From Armatimonadota bacterium (GTDB lineage Bacteria; Sysuimicrobiota; Sysuimicrobiia; Sysuimicrobiales; Kaftiobacteriaceae): 64,000 nucleotides of DNA. Location of the stretch: the NCBI GenBank assembly GCA_031081675.1, contig JAVHLZ010000002.1:33167-97166 (forward strand), written 5' to 3'. A program made the translations under genes and the position numbers. This document shows positions 11,431 through 19,077 of the stretch, piece after piece (position 1 is the stretch's first letter; the number at the start of each line of letters is the position of its first letter). The notes under the pieces are model-generated. The model saw nothing but the letters and a program-made list of their open reading frames with translations. It was not told the origin of the DNA and ran no database searches.

Positions 11431-12264
11431 GTGCCCGTAACCGTCCGACTGGCAGACCCCTCGGTGGTCCCTCTGCCCCGTGTGGTCGGGGGGACGGAGG
11501 CCGCTCCGGAGGAGTGGCAGGCGTGGAGTGAGGAACCCGGGGCCGAACTGGTGGCCGTCGACGACGGACGGGTGGTCGGGGGCATCCATGTCAGCATGGT
11601 CGGCCGCGCCGAGGCATGGATGGAAAATCTCCGGGTGGATCCGCAGGCCCGGGGCCGCGGCATCGGCTCCCGCCTGATCCAGGAGGCGGAGGCGGTGGCG
11701 CGGCGCTACGGCGCCGCCGCGATGCGCGCCGGAGTCCCCTCTCACGCGCACGCCGCCCGCGCCGTGGTCGAGCGGGCGGGCTACCGCCCCCTGGCGCGCT
11801 GCGCGGTGGTGTCCGCGCCGGCCTCCGGCCTGCCCCCGGACCTGACGGCGGAGGTCCTCCCCCCCGCGGGTGCGGCCGACGTGATGCGGCTGGCGGGCAG
11901 CAGCCGCGTGCTGGCGGCCTGGGCGGGTCTGATTCCCCTGGGGTGGCGGTTCCGCCGGCTGGTGCCCGAGCTCGTGCGCGGGCTGGCCCGCGACGGCCGG
12001 GTGGTGGTGGCGCGGCGTCCGGAGGGGGCGGAGGCGGCGGTGGCGGTGTACGCCCGCCGGGGGGATGTGGCGGTCCTGTCGTGGGTGGAGGGCCCGCCCG
12101 ACGGGCAGCAGGCGGCGGTGGGCCGGGTGGTGGAGCGGGCCCGCCCGGCGCGCCTGGTGGCGTTCACCCCCGATCCCGCGCTCCTGGCGTTCGCGGCGCG
12201 GTGGAGCCCGCACCCCTGGTGCCCCGACGGCCTGGTGGTGGTGCACAGGAGCCTGGCGTCATAG
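11431..12264 (+). CDS. GNAT-family N-acetyltransferase
   Basis: A 277-residue protein with the acetyl-CoA-binding motif A, ENLRVDPQARGRGIGSRLI (about 70-90), including the R/QxxGxG/A loop. This is followed by AEAVARRYGAAAMRAGVPSH and ERAGYRP, the usual GNAT C-terminal strand. The C-terminal half (about 135-277) could be a second, degenerate GNAT-like domain. The acceptor substrate is unknown. GTG 11431 is taken as the start because it precedes the first structured strand; no strong Shine-Dalgarno is seen. Confidence 0.75.
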   Translation: MPVTVRLADPSVVPLPRVVGGTEAAPEEWQAWSEEPGAELVAVDDGRVVGGIHVSMVGRAEAWMENLRVDPQARGRGIGSRLIQEAEAVARRYGAAAMRAGVPSHAHAARAVVERAGYRPLARCAVVSAPASGLPPDLTAEVLPPAGAADVMRLAGSSRVLAAWAGLIPLGWRFRRLVPELVRGLARDGRVVVARRPEGAEAAVAVYARRGDVAVLSWVEGPPDGQQAAVGRVVERARPARLVAFTPDPALLAFAARWSPHPWCPDGLVVVHRSLAS

Positions 12265-12324
12265 GACTCCACGCCCGTCCGGGTGTGGGGGAGGGAATCC
12301 TGGGCCCGCACCGAAGGCACAGGT

Positions 12325-12352
12325 GATCCCCGATCTCTCTCTGTGGGGGATC
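12325..12352. promoter_or_regulatory. inverted repeat upstream of the sugar ABC operon
   Basis: GATCCCC (12325-12331) and GGGGATC (12346-12352) form a 7-bp perfect inverted repeat around a CT-rich 14-nt loop, about 30 bp before the substrate-binding-protein start. It could be an operator for a sugar-responsive regulator or a leader hairpin. No regulator gene is adjacent. Confidence 0.3.
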
Positions 12353-12381
12353 GAGTGCGTCCGGTGCCGGAGGTGAGATCC

Positions 12382-13728
12382 GTGAGCAACGGGGCATCGC
12401 GGGCTCCGTGGGGGCCGGTCGTTGTGGCGGTGATTGTCGCCGCCCTGGTGGCCGGCGGCGCGGGCTACTGGGCGGGCCAGCGGCGGGCGGCCGCGCCTGC
12501 GCCGGAAGAGCGCAAGCTGGAGATCTTCCACTGGTGGACGGCCGGGGGCGAACGGGAGGCCGCCGACGCCATGTTCCAGGCGCTGCGGGAGAAGTACCCC
12601 GACATCCAGGTGGTGGAAAACCCCGTGGCCGGCGGCGGAGGGGTCAGCCATCGGGTGGTCCTCCAGGCCCGGCTGTCGGCGGGGATCCCGCCCGACACGT
12701 GGCAGACCCTGGGCGGGGCCGAGCTGAAGTCCTACGTGGACGGAGGCTACCTGACGCCCCTGGATGACCTCTACGCCGAGCTCAACTACGCCGATGCCAT
12801 CCCCAAGCCGCTGCTGGGCGCCGTGACCATCGACGGACACCCCTACGTGGTGCCGCTGAACATGCACATCCAGAACATCCTGTACTACAACAAGAAGCTT
12901 TTTGACGAACTCAGGCTGACGCCCCCCACTACCGTGGACGAGCTGCTGGCGGTGGCCCGGGCCATCAAGGCGGCCCGCCCGCGCATGGCGCCCCTGGCCC
13001 TGGGCACCAAGGAGAAGTGGGAGGCGGCGTTCGTCCTGGACAGCATCCTCCTGGAGGAAGGCGGGCCCGAGTACTACGTCCGGCTGTACAAGGGCGAGGT
13101 GGACGTAGCCACCGACCCGACGTACCGGCGGGCCCTGGAGAGGCTGGCGCAGCTGGCCCCGTACATCTACCCCTTCCACGCCGGCCTGACCTGGGACGAG
13201 TCCTGCGGCCTGGTGGTCTCGGGGGATTCGGCGATGGTCCTGATGGGCACCTGGGCCATCGGGTACTTCAAGAGCCGCGGGTGGGAGCCGGGGCGGGACT
13301 TCGGCGCGGTGACCTTCCCCCAGAAGCCCGACCGCATCCTGCTCTTCCACCCGGACACCTACGGCCTGGCCAAGGGGGCGCCGCACCCGCGCACCACCCG
13401 GGACTGGCTGCGGGTGGTGGCGTCGCCTGAGCTGCAGGTCCCCACCGACGTCACCCAGGGCGGGTTGTTCGCGCGGCTGGACATCGAGCCGTCCCGGTTC
13501 CCCGACCCCATCCGGCAGGAGCTGCAGACCTTCGTGCGCGCCAACCCGGGCAAGCTGATCCTGGACCAGCACGGCAGCATCGCGCCCTTCAGCTTCACCC
13601 AGGCCTACTGGGACGTGGCGGCGGCGTTTACCGCCAAGCCGGATGTCTCGGCCACCGTGCGGCGGGTGGCTGAGCTGTTCACGACCTACAACGTCAGGGA
13701 CGGAGCTGCCTGGTACCGGTGGCCGTAG
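12382..13728 (+). CDS. carbohydrate ABC transporter substrate-binding protein
   Basis: A 448-residue extracytoplasmic binding protein of the sugar-binding family 1 type. An N-terminal hydrophobic helix (about residues 12-32, VVVAVIVAALVAGGAGYWAG) has no lipobox cysteine, so it probably acts as an uncleaved anchor or signal peptide. The mature part begins KLEIFHWWTAGGEREAADAM, typical of glucose/mannose-type binding proteins, and includes PYVVPLNMHIQNILYYNKKL. GTG 12382 has GGAGGTGAG upstream. Two permease genes follow; no ATPase gene is present. The actual sugar is not determinable. Confidence 0.9.
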   Translation: MSNGASRAPWGPVVVAVIVAALVAGGAGYWAGQRRAAAPAPEERKLEIFHWWTAGGEREAADAMFQALREKYPDIQVVENPVAGGGGVSHRVVLQARLSAGIPPDTWQTLGGAELKSYVDGGYLTPLDDLYAELNYADAIPKPLLGAVTIDGHPYVVPLNMHIQNILYYNKKLFDELRLTPPTTVDELLAVARAIKAARPRMAPLALGTKEKWEAAFVLDSILLEEGGPEYYVRLYKGEVDVATDPTYRRALERLAQLAPYIYPFHAGLTWDESCGLVVSGDSAMVLMGTWAIGYFKSRGWEPGRDFGAVTFPQKPDRILLFHPDTYGLAKGAPHPRTTRDWLRVVASPELQVPTDVTQGGLFARLDIEPSRFPDPIRQELQTFVRANPGKLILDQHGSIAPFSFTQAYWDVAAAFTAKPDVSATVRRVAELFTTYNVRDGAAWYRWP

Positions 13729-13734
13729 GCTGAC

Positions 13735-13778
13735 GGGGGCGGCGCGGGTCCCGCAGGGCGGGGGCCCGCGCCGCCCCC
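13735..13778 (+). terminator. large intercistronic hairpin after the binding-protein gene
   Basis: GGGGGCGGCGCGGG (13735-13748) and its exact complement (13765-13778) form a 14-bp perfect stem, with a further CCCGC/GCGGG stem inside the loop. There is no T-tract, so it is unlikely to be a full terminator. Its position between the binding protein and the permeases fits a mRNA-stabilising or attenuating hairpin that keeps binding protein in excess over permeases. Confidence 0.6.
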
Positions 13779-13810
13779 GCGTCGTCCCCCAGTCACGCCC
13801 CGCCGGATCT

Positions 13811-14719
13811 GTGCCCGTGCCCGCCCTCCCCTCGCCCGTCTCGCGACGCCGCGTGGCCGAGGCGGCGCCGTTTGCCCTGCCCCTGCTGGTGTTCCTGGTG
13901 ATCCTCTACGCGATGCTGGCGTGGACGTTTTACGTGTCGGTGTCCGACTGGCAGGGCACCGCGCCCCGGTACGGATTTGCCGGGCTGCGGTGGTACCGGC
14001 TCATGGTCAGCCTGGACCGGTTCTGGGTGGACGTGGGCAACAACCTGCGCTGGCTGACCCTGGGCGTGGCCCCCACGGTGGCGGTGGGCCTGGCCGTGGC
14101 CTACCTGCTGGAGATCGGGCCCGCGCGGGGGCTGGAGGCCTACCTGCGGACGCTGATCCTCTACCCCGCGGCCATGTCGTTCGTGGTCACGGGGACCATC
14201 TGGTCGTGGATGTACCAGCCCGACCGGGGGGTCCTCAATACGCTGCTGCGCAGCGTGGGGCTGGACCGCCTGGCGGGTGGATACACCACCGATCCGGCCA
14301 CCGCCACCTACTGGCTGATCGTGATCTTTGTCTGGCAGTACCTGGGCCTGACGGTGCTCATCCTGCAGGCATCGCTGCGTAGCGTGGAGTTGCAGGAGAT
14401 GGTGGAGTCGGCGATGCTGGACGGCGCGGGCCGGCTGCGCATCCTCACGGCGGTCGTCCTGCCCAACATTCGGGGCGGCATCCTCATCGTGGTGTCGCTG
14501 CTGCTGATCTCGGCCCTGAAGGTCTTCGACATCGTCTACGTGGTCACGTTCGGCGGCCCGGGCTACGCCACCGACGTGCTGGCCCTGTTTCAGTTCATCG
14601 CCACGTTCCAGCAGCACCTGGTGGCCCTGGGCGCGGGGCTGGCGGTGGTGATTTTCGCCCTGGCCTTCCTCATCATCATCCCCTACACCGTGTACGCGTT
14701 GCAGCGGTGGTTTGAATGA
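13811..14719 (+). CDS. sugar ABC transporter permease (MalF type)
   Basis: A 302-residue membrane protein with about six transmembrane segments, the first at LPLLVFLVILYAMLAWTFYV. The ATPase-docking EAA loop is near residues 195-215 (EMVESAMLDGAGRLRIL...LPNIRGG). GTG 13811 is preferred because the upstream in-frame residues lie in the intercistronic hairpin region. It overlaps the next permease by 4 bp (ATGA), so the two are translated together as a heterodimer. Confidence 0.9.
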   Translation: MPVPALPSPVSRRRVAEAAPFALPLLVFLVILYAMLAWTFYVSVSDWQGTAPRYGFAGLRWYRLMVSLDRFWVDVGNNLRWLTLGVAPTVAVGLAVAYLLEIGPARGLEAYLRTLILYPAAMSFVVTGTIWSWMYQPDRGVLNTLLRSVGLDRLAGGYTTDPATATYWLIVIFVWQYLGLTVLILQASLRSVELQEMVESAMLDGAGRLRILTAVVLPNIRGGILIVVSLLLISALKVFDIVYVVTFGGPGYATDVLALFQFIATFQQHLVALGAGLAVVIFALAFLIIIPYTVYALQRWFE

Positions 14720-15540
14720 GGCGGCGGGATCTTCCCCTGCGGGCGCTGGTGGCCATCACGGTGGCGGCCCTGTCGGTCGCCTACCTGCTCCCGGTGTACG
14801 TGATGGTGGTCACGTCGCTGAAGACGCCCCTGGAGATCACCCAGCGCCAGTACCTGGTACCCGGGGGCAGCTGGCAGGTGGCCAACTACGCCACCGCCCT
14901 GCGGCTCGTGTGGCCGTCGCTGGTGAACTCCACCGTGATCGCGGCCACCGTCACCGCCCTGGCGGTGTTCATCGGAGGGCTGGGCGGATACTTCCTGGCC
15001 CGGTTCCGGTGGCCCATCACCCGGACGCTGTTCGTGCTGCTGGCCATCGCCCTGTACCTGCCCTATCAGGCGGTCCTGATCCCGCTGGTGCAGATCGTGG
15101 CGGCCGCCCGGCTGGCCCTCACCCACGCGGGGTTGATCCTGAGTTATCTCATCCTCAACGTGCCCCTGGCGGCGGTCCTGATGGCCACGTTCTTCTTCTC
15201 CGTGCCCCGGGAGCTGGAGGAGTCGGCGGAGGTGGACGGGGCCTCCCGGCTGCAGATCTTCTTCCGGATCGTCTCGGTGGTGTCGCTGCCGGGGTATGCC
15301 TCGACAGCCATTCTGGTGTTCATCCAGGTGTGGAACGAGTTCCTGCTGGCCCTCACCCTCTCGTCGCCCTACACGACCACCGTGCAGGTGAAGCTGGCGG
15401 AGGTGAAGGGCAGCTACGTGGCGCTGTACAATCTCCAGATGGCGGCGGCCCTCGTCACGGTCCTGGTGCCCCTGGGGGTCTTTCTGGCCCTGGGCAAGTA
15501 CTTCATCCGGGGGATCCTGGCGGGGGCGCTGCGGGGCTGA
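14716..15540 (+). CDS. sugar ABC transporter permease (MalG type)
   Basis: A 274-residue inner-membrane permease with about six helices. The EAA motif is EESAEVDGASRLQIFFRIVSVVSLPG (about residues 170-195). The MalG-type ending is present (LGKYFIRGILAGALRG), and YLLPVYVMVVTSLKTP follows the first helix. It is the second subunit of the transporter encoded from 12382. The operon ends here without an ATP-binding protein, so a shared ATPase elsewhere in the genome (as MsmX in Bacillus) probably energises it. Confidence 0.9.
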   Translation: MRRRDLPLRALVAITVAALSVAYLLPVYVMVVTSLKTPLEITQRQYLVPGGSWQVANYATALRLVWPSLVNSTVIAATVTALAVFIGGLGGYFLARFRWPITRTLFVLLAIALYLPYQAVLIPLVQIVAAARLALTHAGLILSYLILNVPLAAVLMATFFFSVPRELEESAEVDGASRLQIFFRIVSVVSLPGYASTAILVFIQVWNEFLLALTLSSPYTTTVQVKLAEVKGSYVALYNLQMAAALVTVLVPLGVFLALGKYFIRGILAGALRG

Positions 15541-15558
15541 GGGGAACCGGGAGGGCGG

Positions 15559-15975
15559 ATGGACGCCCGCTCCTGCGGGATTCACAGCCTGGTTGCCGAC
15601 GTGGTGGTGGTGGCCGACAGCGCCGTCCTGCTCGTGCGGCCCGCGGCGCCTCCCGATGGGGCGCCCGGCTGGCGGCTGGTGGGGGACGGCCTGCGGTTCG
15701 GCGAGCCTCCCGCCTCGGCCGCCCGGCGGGCCCTGCGGGAGCAGGTGGGCCTGGACCCCGAGGACGTGGTGCTGGCCGAGGTGGAATCCACCGTGGACGA
15801 TGTCTGGCGCCTGACGTTTCACTTCCGGTGCGAGGCGGACCGCCCGCCGTCTCCCGGGCCGGGGATCCTGGAGGCGCGGTTCTTCCAGGTGGAGCACCTG
15901 CCCCCGCTGGCGCGCGGGCCGTGGGAGCGGGACGTCATCTTCCGGGTGATTGGTGCATCGGGAGGGGTGATGTGA
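15559..15975 (+). CDS. Nudix-fold protein with a degenerate Nudix box
   Basis: A 138-residue protein with the Nudix layout: an N-terminal strand (VADVVVVADSAVLLVR), then [22 protein letters not shown]. Against the consensus GX5EX7REUXEEXGU the core reads R-A-L-R-E-Q-V-G-L. Two of the acidic residues normally used to bind metal are therefore Ala and Gln, and activity is questionable. It may be a binding domain or act on an atypical substrate. It overlaps the next gene (TGATG), an alanyl-tRNA editing protein. Confidence 0.65.
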   Translation: MDARSCGIHSLVADVVVVADSAVLLVRPAAPPDGAPGWRLVGDGLRFGEPPASAARRALREQVGLDPEDVVLAEVESTVDDVWRLTFHFRCEADRPPSPGPGILEARFFQVEHLPPLARGPWERDVIFRVIGASGGVM

Positions 15976-16724
15976 TGGGAAGCCCTCCGCCCGCCACCCG
16001 CCTGCTGTACCTGGCCGACTCCTATCTGCGGGAGTTCGACGCGGCGGTGACGGCCGTGGAGGGGTCGGCGGTGGCCCTGGACGCCACCGCCTTCTACCCC
16101 GGCGGCGGGGGCCAGCCCGCCGACGTGGGGGTGGTGAGGTGGGCGACGGGCACGGCGCCGGTGGTGGAGGTGCGCCGGGACGGGCAGACTGTCTGGCACG
16201 TCCTGGACGGCTCCCCGCCCGCCGAGGGCACGCCGGTGCGCGGCGCGCTGGACTGGCCCAGGCGCTACGCCATCATGCGGCATCACACGGCGTTGCACGT
16301 GCTGGTGGGCGTGATCTACCGGCTGTACGGCGCCCGGGTCACCGGCGGCGCCATCTACCCCGACCGCGCCCGCATGGACTTCTCCCTGGAGGATCTCTCC
16401 CCGGCGCGGGTGGCCGCCATCGAGGCGGAGGCCAACCGGGTGATCGCCGAGGACAGGCCCATCCGGGTGCGGTGGGTCTCTCGGGAGGAGTTCGAGCGGT
16501 CGGACCTCATGCGCCTGGCGCGGGCGCGGCTGCCCGAGGAGATCCGGGAGGTGCGGGTCGTGGAGATCGACGGGTTCGACGCGCAGGCCGACGGCGGAAC
16601 CCACGTGGCCCGCACGGCCGAGATCGGCCGGCTGCGGATCACCAGGACCGAGAACAAGGGGCGGGTGAACCGGAGGTTGGAGATCGCCCTGGAGGCGGGC
16701 GGACCGGCGGGAGGAGGACCATGA
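15975..16724 (+). CDS. alanyl-tRNA editing protein (AlaX family)
   Basis: A free-standing trans-editing hydrolase of the AlaRS editing-domain family, expected to deacylate mischarged Ser- or Gly-tRNA(Ala). The 249-residue protein has an N-terminal AlaX-M-type beta domain (ATAFYPGGGGQPADVG) and the zinc-binding HxxxH as RHHTALHVL (about residues 100-108). The C-terminal site reads DAQADGGTHVART where many homologues have C-G-G-T-H. The Cys ligand position appears as Asp here, so zinc coordination may differ. It is the second gene of a Nudix-AlaX-zinc-ribbon cluster with overlapping ends. Confidence 0.85.
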   Translation: MGSPPPATRLLYLADSYLREFDAAVTAVEGSAVALDATAFYPGGGGQPADVGVVRWATGTAPVVEVRRDGQTVWHVLDGSPPAEGTPVRGALDWPRRYAIMRHHTALHVLVGVIYRLYGARVTGGAIYPDRARMDFSLEDLSPARVAAIEAEANRVIAEDRPIRVRWVSREEFERSDLMRLARARLPEEIREVRVVEIDGFDAQADGGTHVARTAEIGRLRITRTENKGRVNRRLEIALEAGGPAGGGP

Positions 16725-16951
16725 CCACTCTGGTGTGCGCCGTGTGCGGGCATCGAGGCCCCCGGGCCGGGGAGTGGTTCGAGGGGACCGAGCGGGATCT
16801 GCTGCTCGATCCCGACGAGACCGCCGTAGAGGAGGGGGCGGTGCTGTGCGGGGACTGCTACCGGCGGCTGGATCCGGAGGAGCGGCCGCGGTGGCGGCCG
16901 CTCGAGCATCCGCGTCACCGCCGGCGCGCGTCACGGACCCCGCCGCGCTGA
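16721..16951 (+). CDS. small zinc-ribbon protein of unknown function
   Basis: A 76-residue protein with two CxxC knuckles: CAVCGHRG near the start and LCGDCYRRLDP near residue 45. They are separated by an acidic stretch (FEGTERDLLLDPDETAVEEGAV), and the tail is Arg-rich. The pattern suggests a zinc ribbon binding nucleic acid or protein; I do not recognise the family. GGAGGAGG precedes ATG 16721, which overlaps the AlaX stop (ATGA), so it is translated with AlaX. Confidence 0.7.
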   Translation: MTTLVCAVCGHRGPRAGEWFEGTERDLLLDPDETAVEEGAVLCGDCYRRLDPEERPRWRPLEHPRHRRRASRTPPR

Positions 16952-16957
16952 GGACGA

Positions 16958-16979
16958 CGGGCGGGATGCGCCCCGCCCG
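16958..16979 (+). terminator. possible terminator hairpin
   Basis: CGGGCGGG (16958-16965) and CCCGCCCG (16972-16979) form an 8-bp stem with a 6-nt loop just after the zinc-ribbon gene. No T-tract follows, so termination is uncertain. Confidence 0.35.
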
Positions 16980-17059
16980 CGGCGGAGCGCGCCGATGCCG
17001 GCAGGAGTTACCGGCGCGCGGGTCCAACGTTTCCATGGATCCCGGAGGTTGGATATCCC

Positions 17060-17509
17060 ATGCAGTGGCATCCCGCCGGCGATCTGGCTGCCCGGTTGCG
17101 CCGCATCGTCGCCGCCCTCAGGCTCGACTACATCGACCCGGCCCGCGTTCGCTGCGTGCGGGTGACGGGATCCCGGGCCAATGCCCTGGCCCGCATCTGG
17201 GGGTTGCCGCCGGTGTTTCAGAGGGCCCTGCGCCTCCCGGCCCACTACGTCATCGAGTTCATGGTGCCTGCGTTCGACCGGCTGCGCCGGGAGGAGCAGG
17301 ATCGGGTGATCATCCACGAGCTGCTGCACATCCCCCGCACGTTCAGCGGGGGGATCCGACCCGAGAGTTCCCCGCCGCTGAGGATCAGCCGGCGGACCGT
17401 CGAGCAGTACTACCGCCAGTACCTGGCCGCCATGCGGGGCCGCGTCGCCGATGGTGGACCGCGCGGAGGCTCGGCCCCGCGGGGGCGCCGGCCGCGCCGG
17501 TCCGCGTGA
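17060..17509 (+). CDS. putative zinc metallopeptidase
   Basis: A 149-residue soluble protein with a HExxH motif as VIIHELLHIPRTFSGG (about residues 90-105), preceded by RLRREEQDRVI. This resembles a small group of putative metallopeptidases found in bacteria and phages; substrate and role are unknown. The C-terminal about 25 residues are Arg/Gly/Pro-rich and look disordered. ATG 17060 has CGGAGG upstream. Confidence 0.65.
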   Translation: MQWHPAGDLAARLRRIVAALRLDYIDPARVRCVRVTGSRANALARIWGLPPVFQRALRLPAHYVIEFMVPAFDRLRREEQDRVIIHELLHIPRTFSGGIRPESSPPLRISRRTVEQYYRQYLAAMRGRVADGGPRGGSAPRGRRPRRSA

Positions 17510-17552
17510 CGCCGCCGACCCGGCCGGCGGCTCCGGGTGCCCGGTCCCGGAC

Positions 17553-18191
17553 GTGACCCGCCTCTACCTGGTCCGCTACGGCGAGTCTGTCTGGAGCGCG
17601 CAGCACCGCTGGCAGGGCGCGGCCGACCCGCCGTTGTCGGAGGCCGGCGCGCAGCAGGCGCGGCATCTGGCCGGGCGGTTGCGGGCGGCGCGGGTCGCGG
17701 CCGTGTACACCAGCCCCCTGCGGCGCGCCGCCCAGACCGCCCGGATCGTGGCGGCGGCCTGCGGGCTGGCGCCGCGGGTCGTGGACGGCCTGCGGGAGGT
17801 CGGGTTCGGGGAGTGGGAAGGCCTGACCGCCGAGGAGGTGGAGCGCCGCTACGCCTCCCTCCTGCCCCGGAGGCAGGCCCGCCCCGACCTCATCCGCATC
17901 CCCGGCGGTGAGCCGCTGGAGCAGGCCCGCCAGCGGGTGATGGAGGCGGTGGCGGGCATCGCGCGGGCGCATCCGGGGGCCGCCGTGGCGGTGGTGGCCC
18001 ACGGCGGCGTGAACCGGCTGGTGCTGCTGACCCTGCTGGGCGCTCCCCTGGCCTCCTACTCGCGGTTCCAGCAGGCCCCCGGCTGCGTCAACGTGGTGGA
18101 CATCGCCGAGAGAAGCGGCCGGATCCTGGCGATCAACGACACCGATCACCTGGAGCCGCCCCCCGCGGTCCGGCCGGCGGCTCCGCTATAA
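17553..18191 (+). CDS. histidine-phosphatase-fold protein with the catalytic His replaced by Tyr
   Basis: A 212-residue member of the phosphoglycerate-mutase-like superfamily. The N-terminal hallmark L-V-R-H-G-E reads LVRYGESVWS, so the phospho-accepting His is Tyr (codon TAC at 17575-17577). The rest of the active site is intact: the YTSPLRRAAQTA segment, GFGEWEG and the second His in VVAHGGVNRL. It resembles alpha-ribazole-phosphatase or PGM-like enzymes in size and order. The protein may be a non-catalytic relative, or the base may be a sequencing error (CAC to TAC). GTG 17553 is preferred; an earlier start would overlap the preceding gene. Confidence 0.8.
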   Translation: MTRLYLVRYGESVWSAQHRWQGAADPPLSEAGAQQARHLAGRLRAARVAAVYTSPLRRAAQTARIVAAACGLAPRVVDGLREVGFGEWEGLTAEEVERRYASLLPRRQARPDLIRIPGGEPLEQARQRVMEAVAGIARAHPGAAVAVVAHGGVNRLVLLTLLGAPLASYSRFQQAPGCVNVVDIAERSGRILAINDTDHLEPPPAVRPAAPL

Positions 18192-18192
18192 T
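18187..18192 (+). promoter_or_regulatory. -10 box TATAAT in front of aroE, probably leaderless
   Basis: A perfect TATAAT ends 8 nt before the aroE ATG (18201), so transcription should begin at or next to the start codon. No -35 box is recognisable 16-18 bp upstream. The aroE start also has no Shine-Dalgarno, consistent with a leaderless mRNA. Confidence 0.55.
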
Positions 18193-18200
18193 GTGTGCCA

Positions 18201-19076
18201 ATGGCCGCCATTGACGGCCGCACAACCCTGGTGGGCGTGGTGGGCGATCCGGTGGCCCACTCGCTGTCTCCGGCCATGCATAACGCCGCCTTTGAGGCCC
18301 TGGGGATGAACTGGCGGTATGTGGCCTTCCGAGTGGACGCCGCCGCGCTGGCCGATGCCCTGCGCGGCGCGGCCGCGCTGGGGATGGCCGGCCTGAACGT
18401 CACCGTCCCTCACAAGGAAACCGCGGCGCTGCTGGTGGATGCCCTGGATCCGCTGGCCCGGCGGACGGGGGCCGTGAACACCATCCGCATCCGGGGCCGG
18501 CGGCTGGAGGGTTTCAACACCGACGCCCTCGGGGTGCTGGACGCGCTGGCGGCGGCGGGTGGCGGGGTGGACGGCTGCGTAGCCCTGATCCTGGGGGCGG
18601 GCGGCGCCGGGCGGGCGGCGGCGGTGGCTCTGGCCGAGGCGGGGGCGCGGCGGGTGATGATCGCCAACCGCAGTGGGGCGCGGGCTCGCGCGGCGGCCGG
18701 CGCGGTGCGGGAGGCGGCCCCCCACTGCGCGGTGGAGGTGCTGGGCCTGGAGCCCGAAGGTCTCCGCCGCGCGGCCACCTCCGCCGATGTGGTCGTGCAC
18801 GCCACCGCCGCGTCTCTGGACCGCGGGGACACGCCCCGTCCGGACGCGGGGTGGCTGGAGGCGGTGGCGGACGCCTTCCGTCCGGGGATGGTGGTGCTGG
18901 ACATGGTGTACACGCCGCCGCGAACCCGCCTGCTGCGGGCCGCCGAGGCGGCCGGCGCGCGCGCCGTGAGCGGGCTGGCCCTGCTGGTGTACCAGGGGGC
19001 GCGCAGTTTCGAGATCTGGACGGACCGCCCGGCCCCGGTGGACGTGATGCGCCGGGCGGTGGGACTGGGCGGATGA
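18201..19076 (+). CDS. aroE: shikimate dehydrogenase
   Basis: NADP-dependent reduction of 3-dehydroshikimate to shikimate. The 291-residue protein has the substrate-binding PVAHSLSPAMHNAAF, the catalytic lysine motif NVTVPHKET (about residue 70), and the Rossmann motif GAGGAGRAAAVALAEAGA with NRS after the second strand. The tail SGLALLVYQGARSFEIWT is typical. ATG 18201 is preferred because of the -10 box just upstream. It is the first gene of the aromatic cluster. Confidence 0.96.
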   Translation: MAAIDGRTTLVGVVGDPVAHSLSPAMHNAAFEALGMNWRYVAFRVDAAALADALRGAAALGMAGLNVTVPHKETAALLVDALDPLARRTGAVNTIRIRGRRLEGFNTDALGVLDALAAAGGGVDGCVALILGAGGAGRAAAVALAEAGARRVMIANRSGARARAAAGAVREAAPHCAVEVLGLEPEGLRRAATSADVVVHATAASLDRGDTPRPDAGWLEAVADAFRPGMVVLDMVYTPPRTRLLRAAEAAGARAVSGLALLVYQGARSFEIWTDRPAPVDVMRRAVGLGG

Positions 19077-19077
19077 G

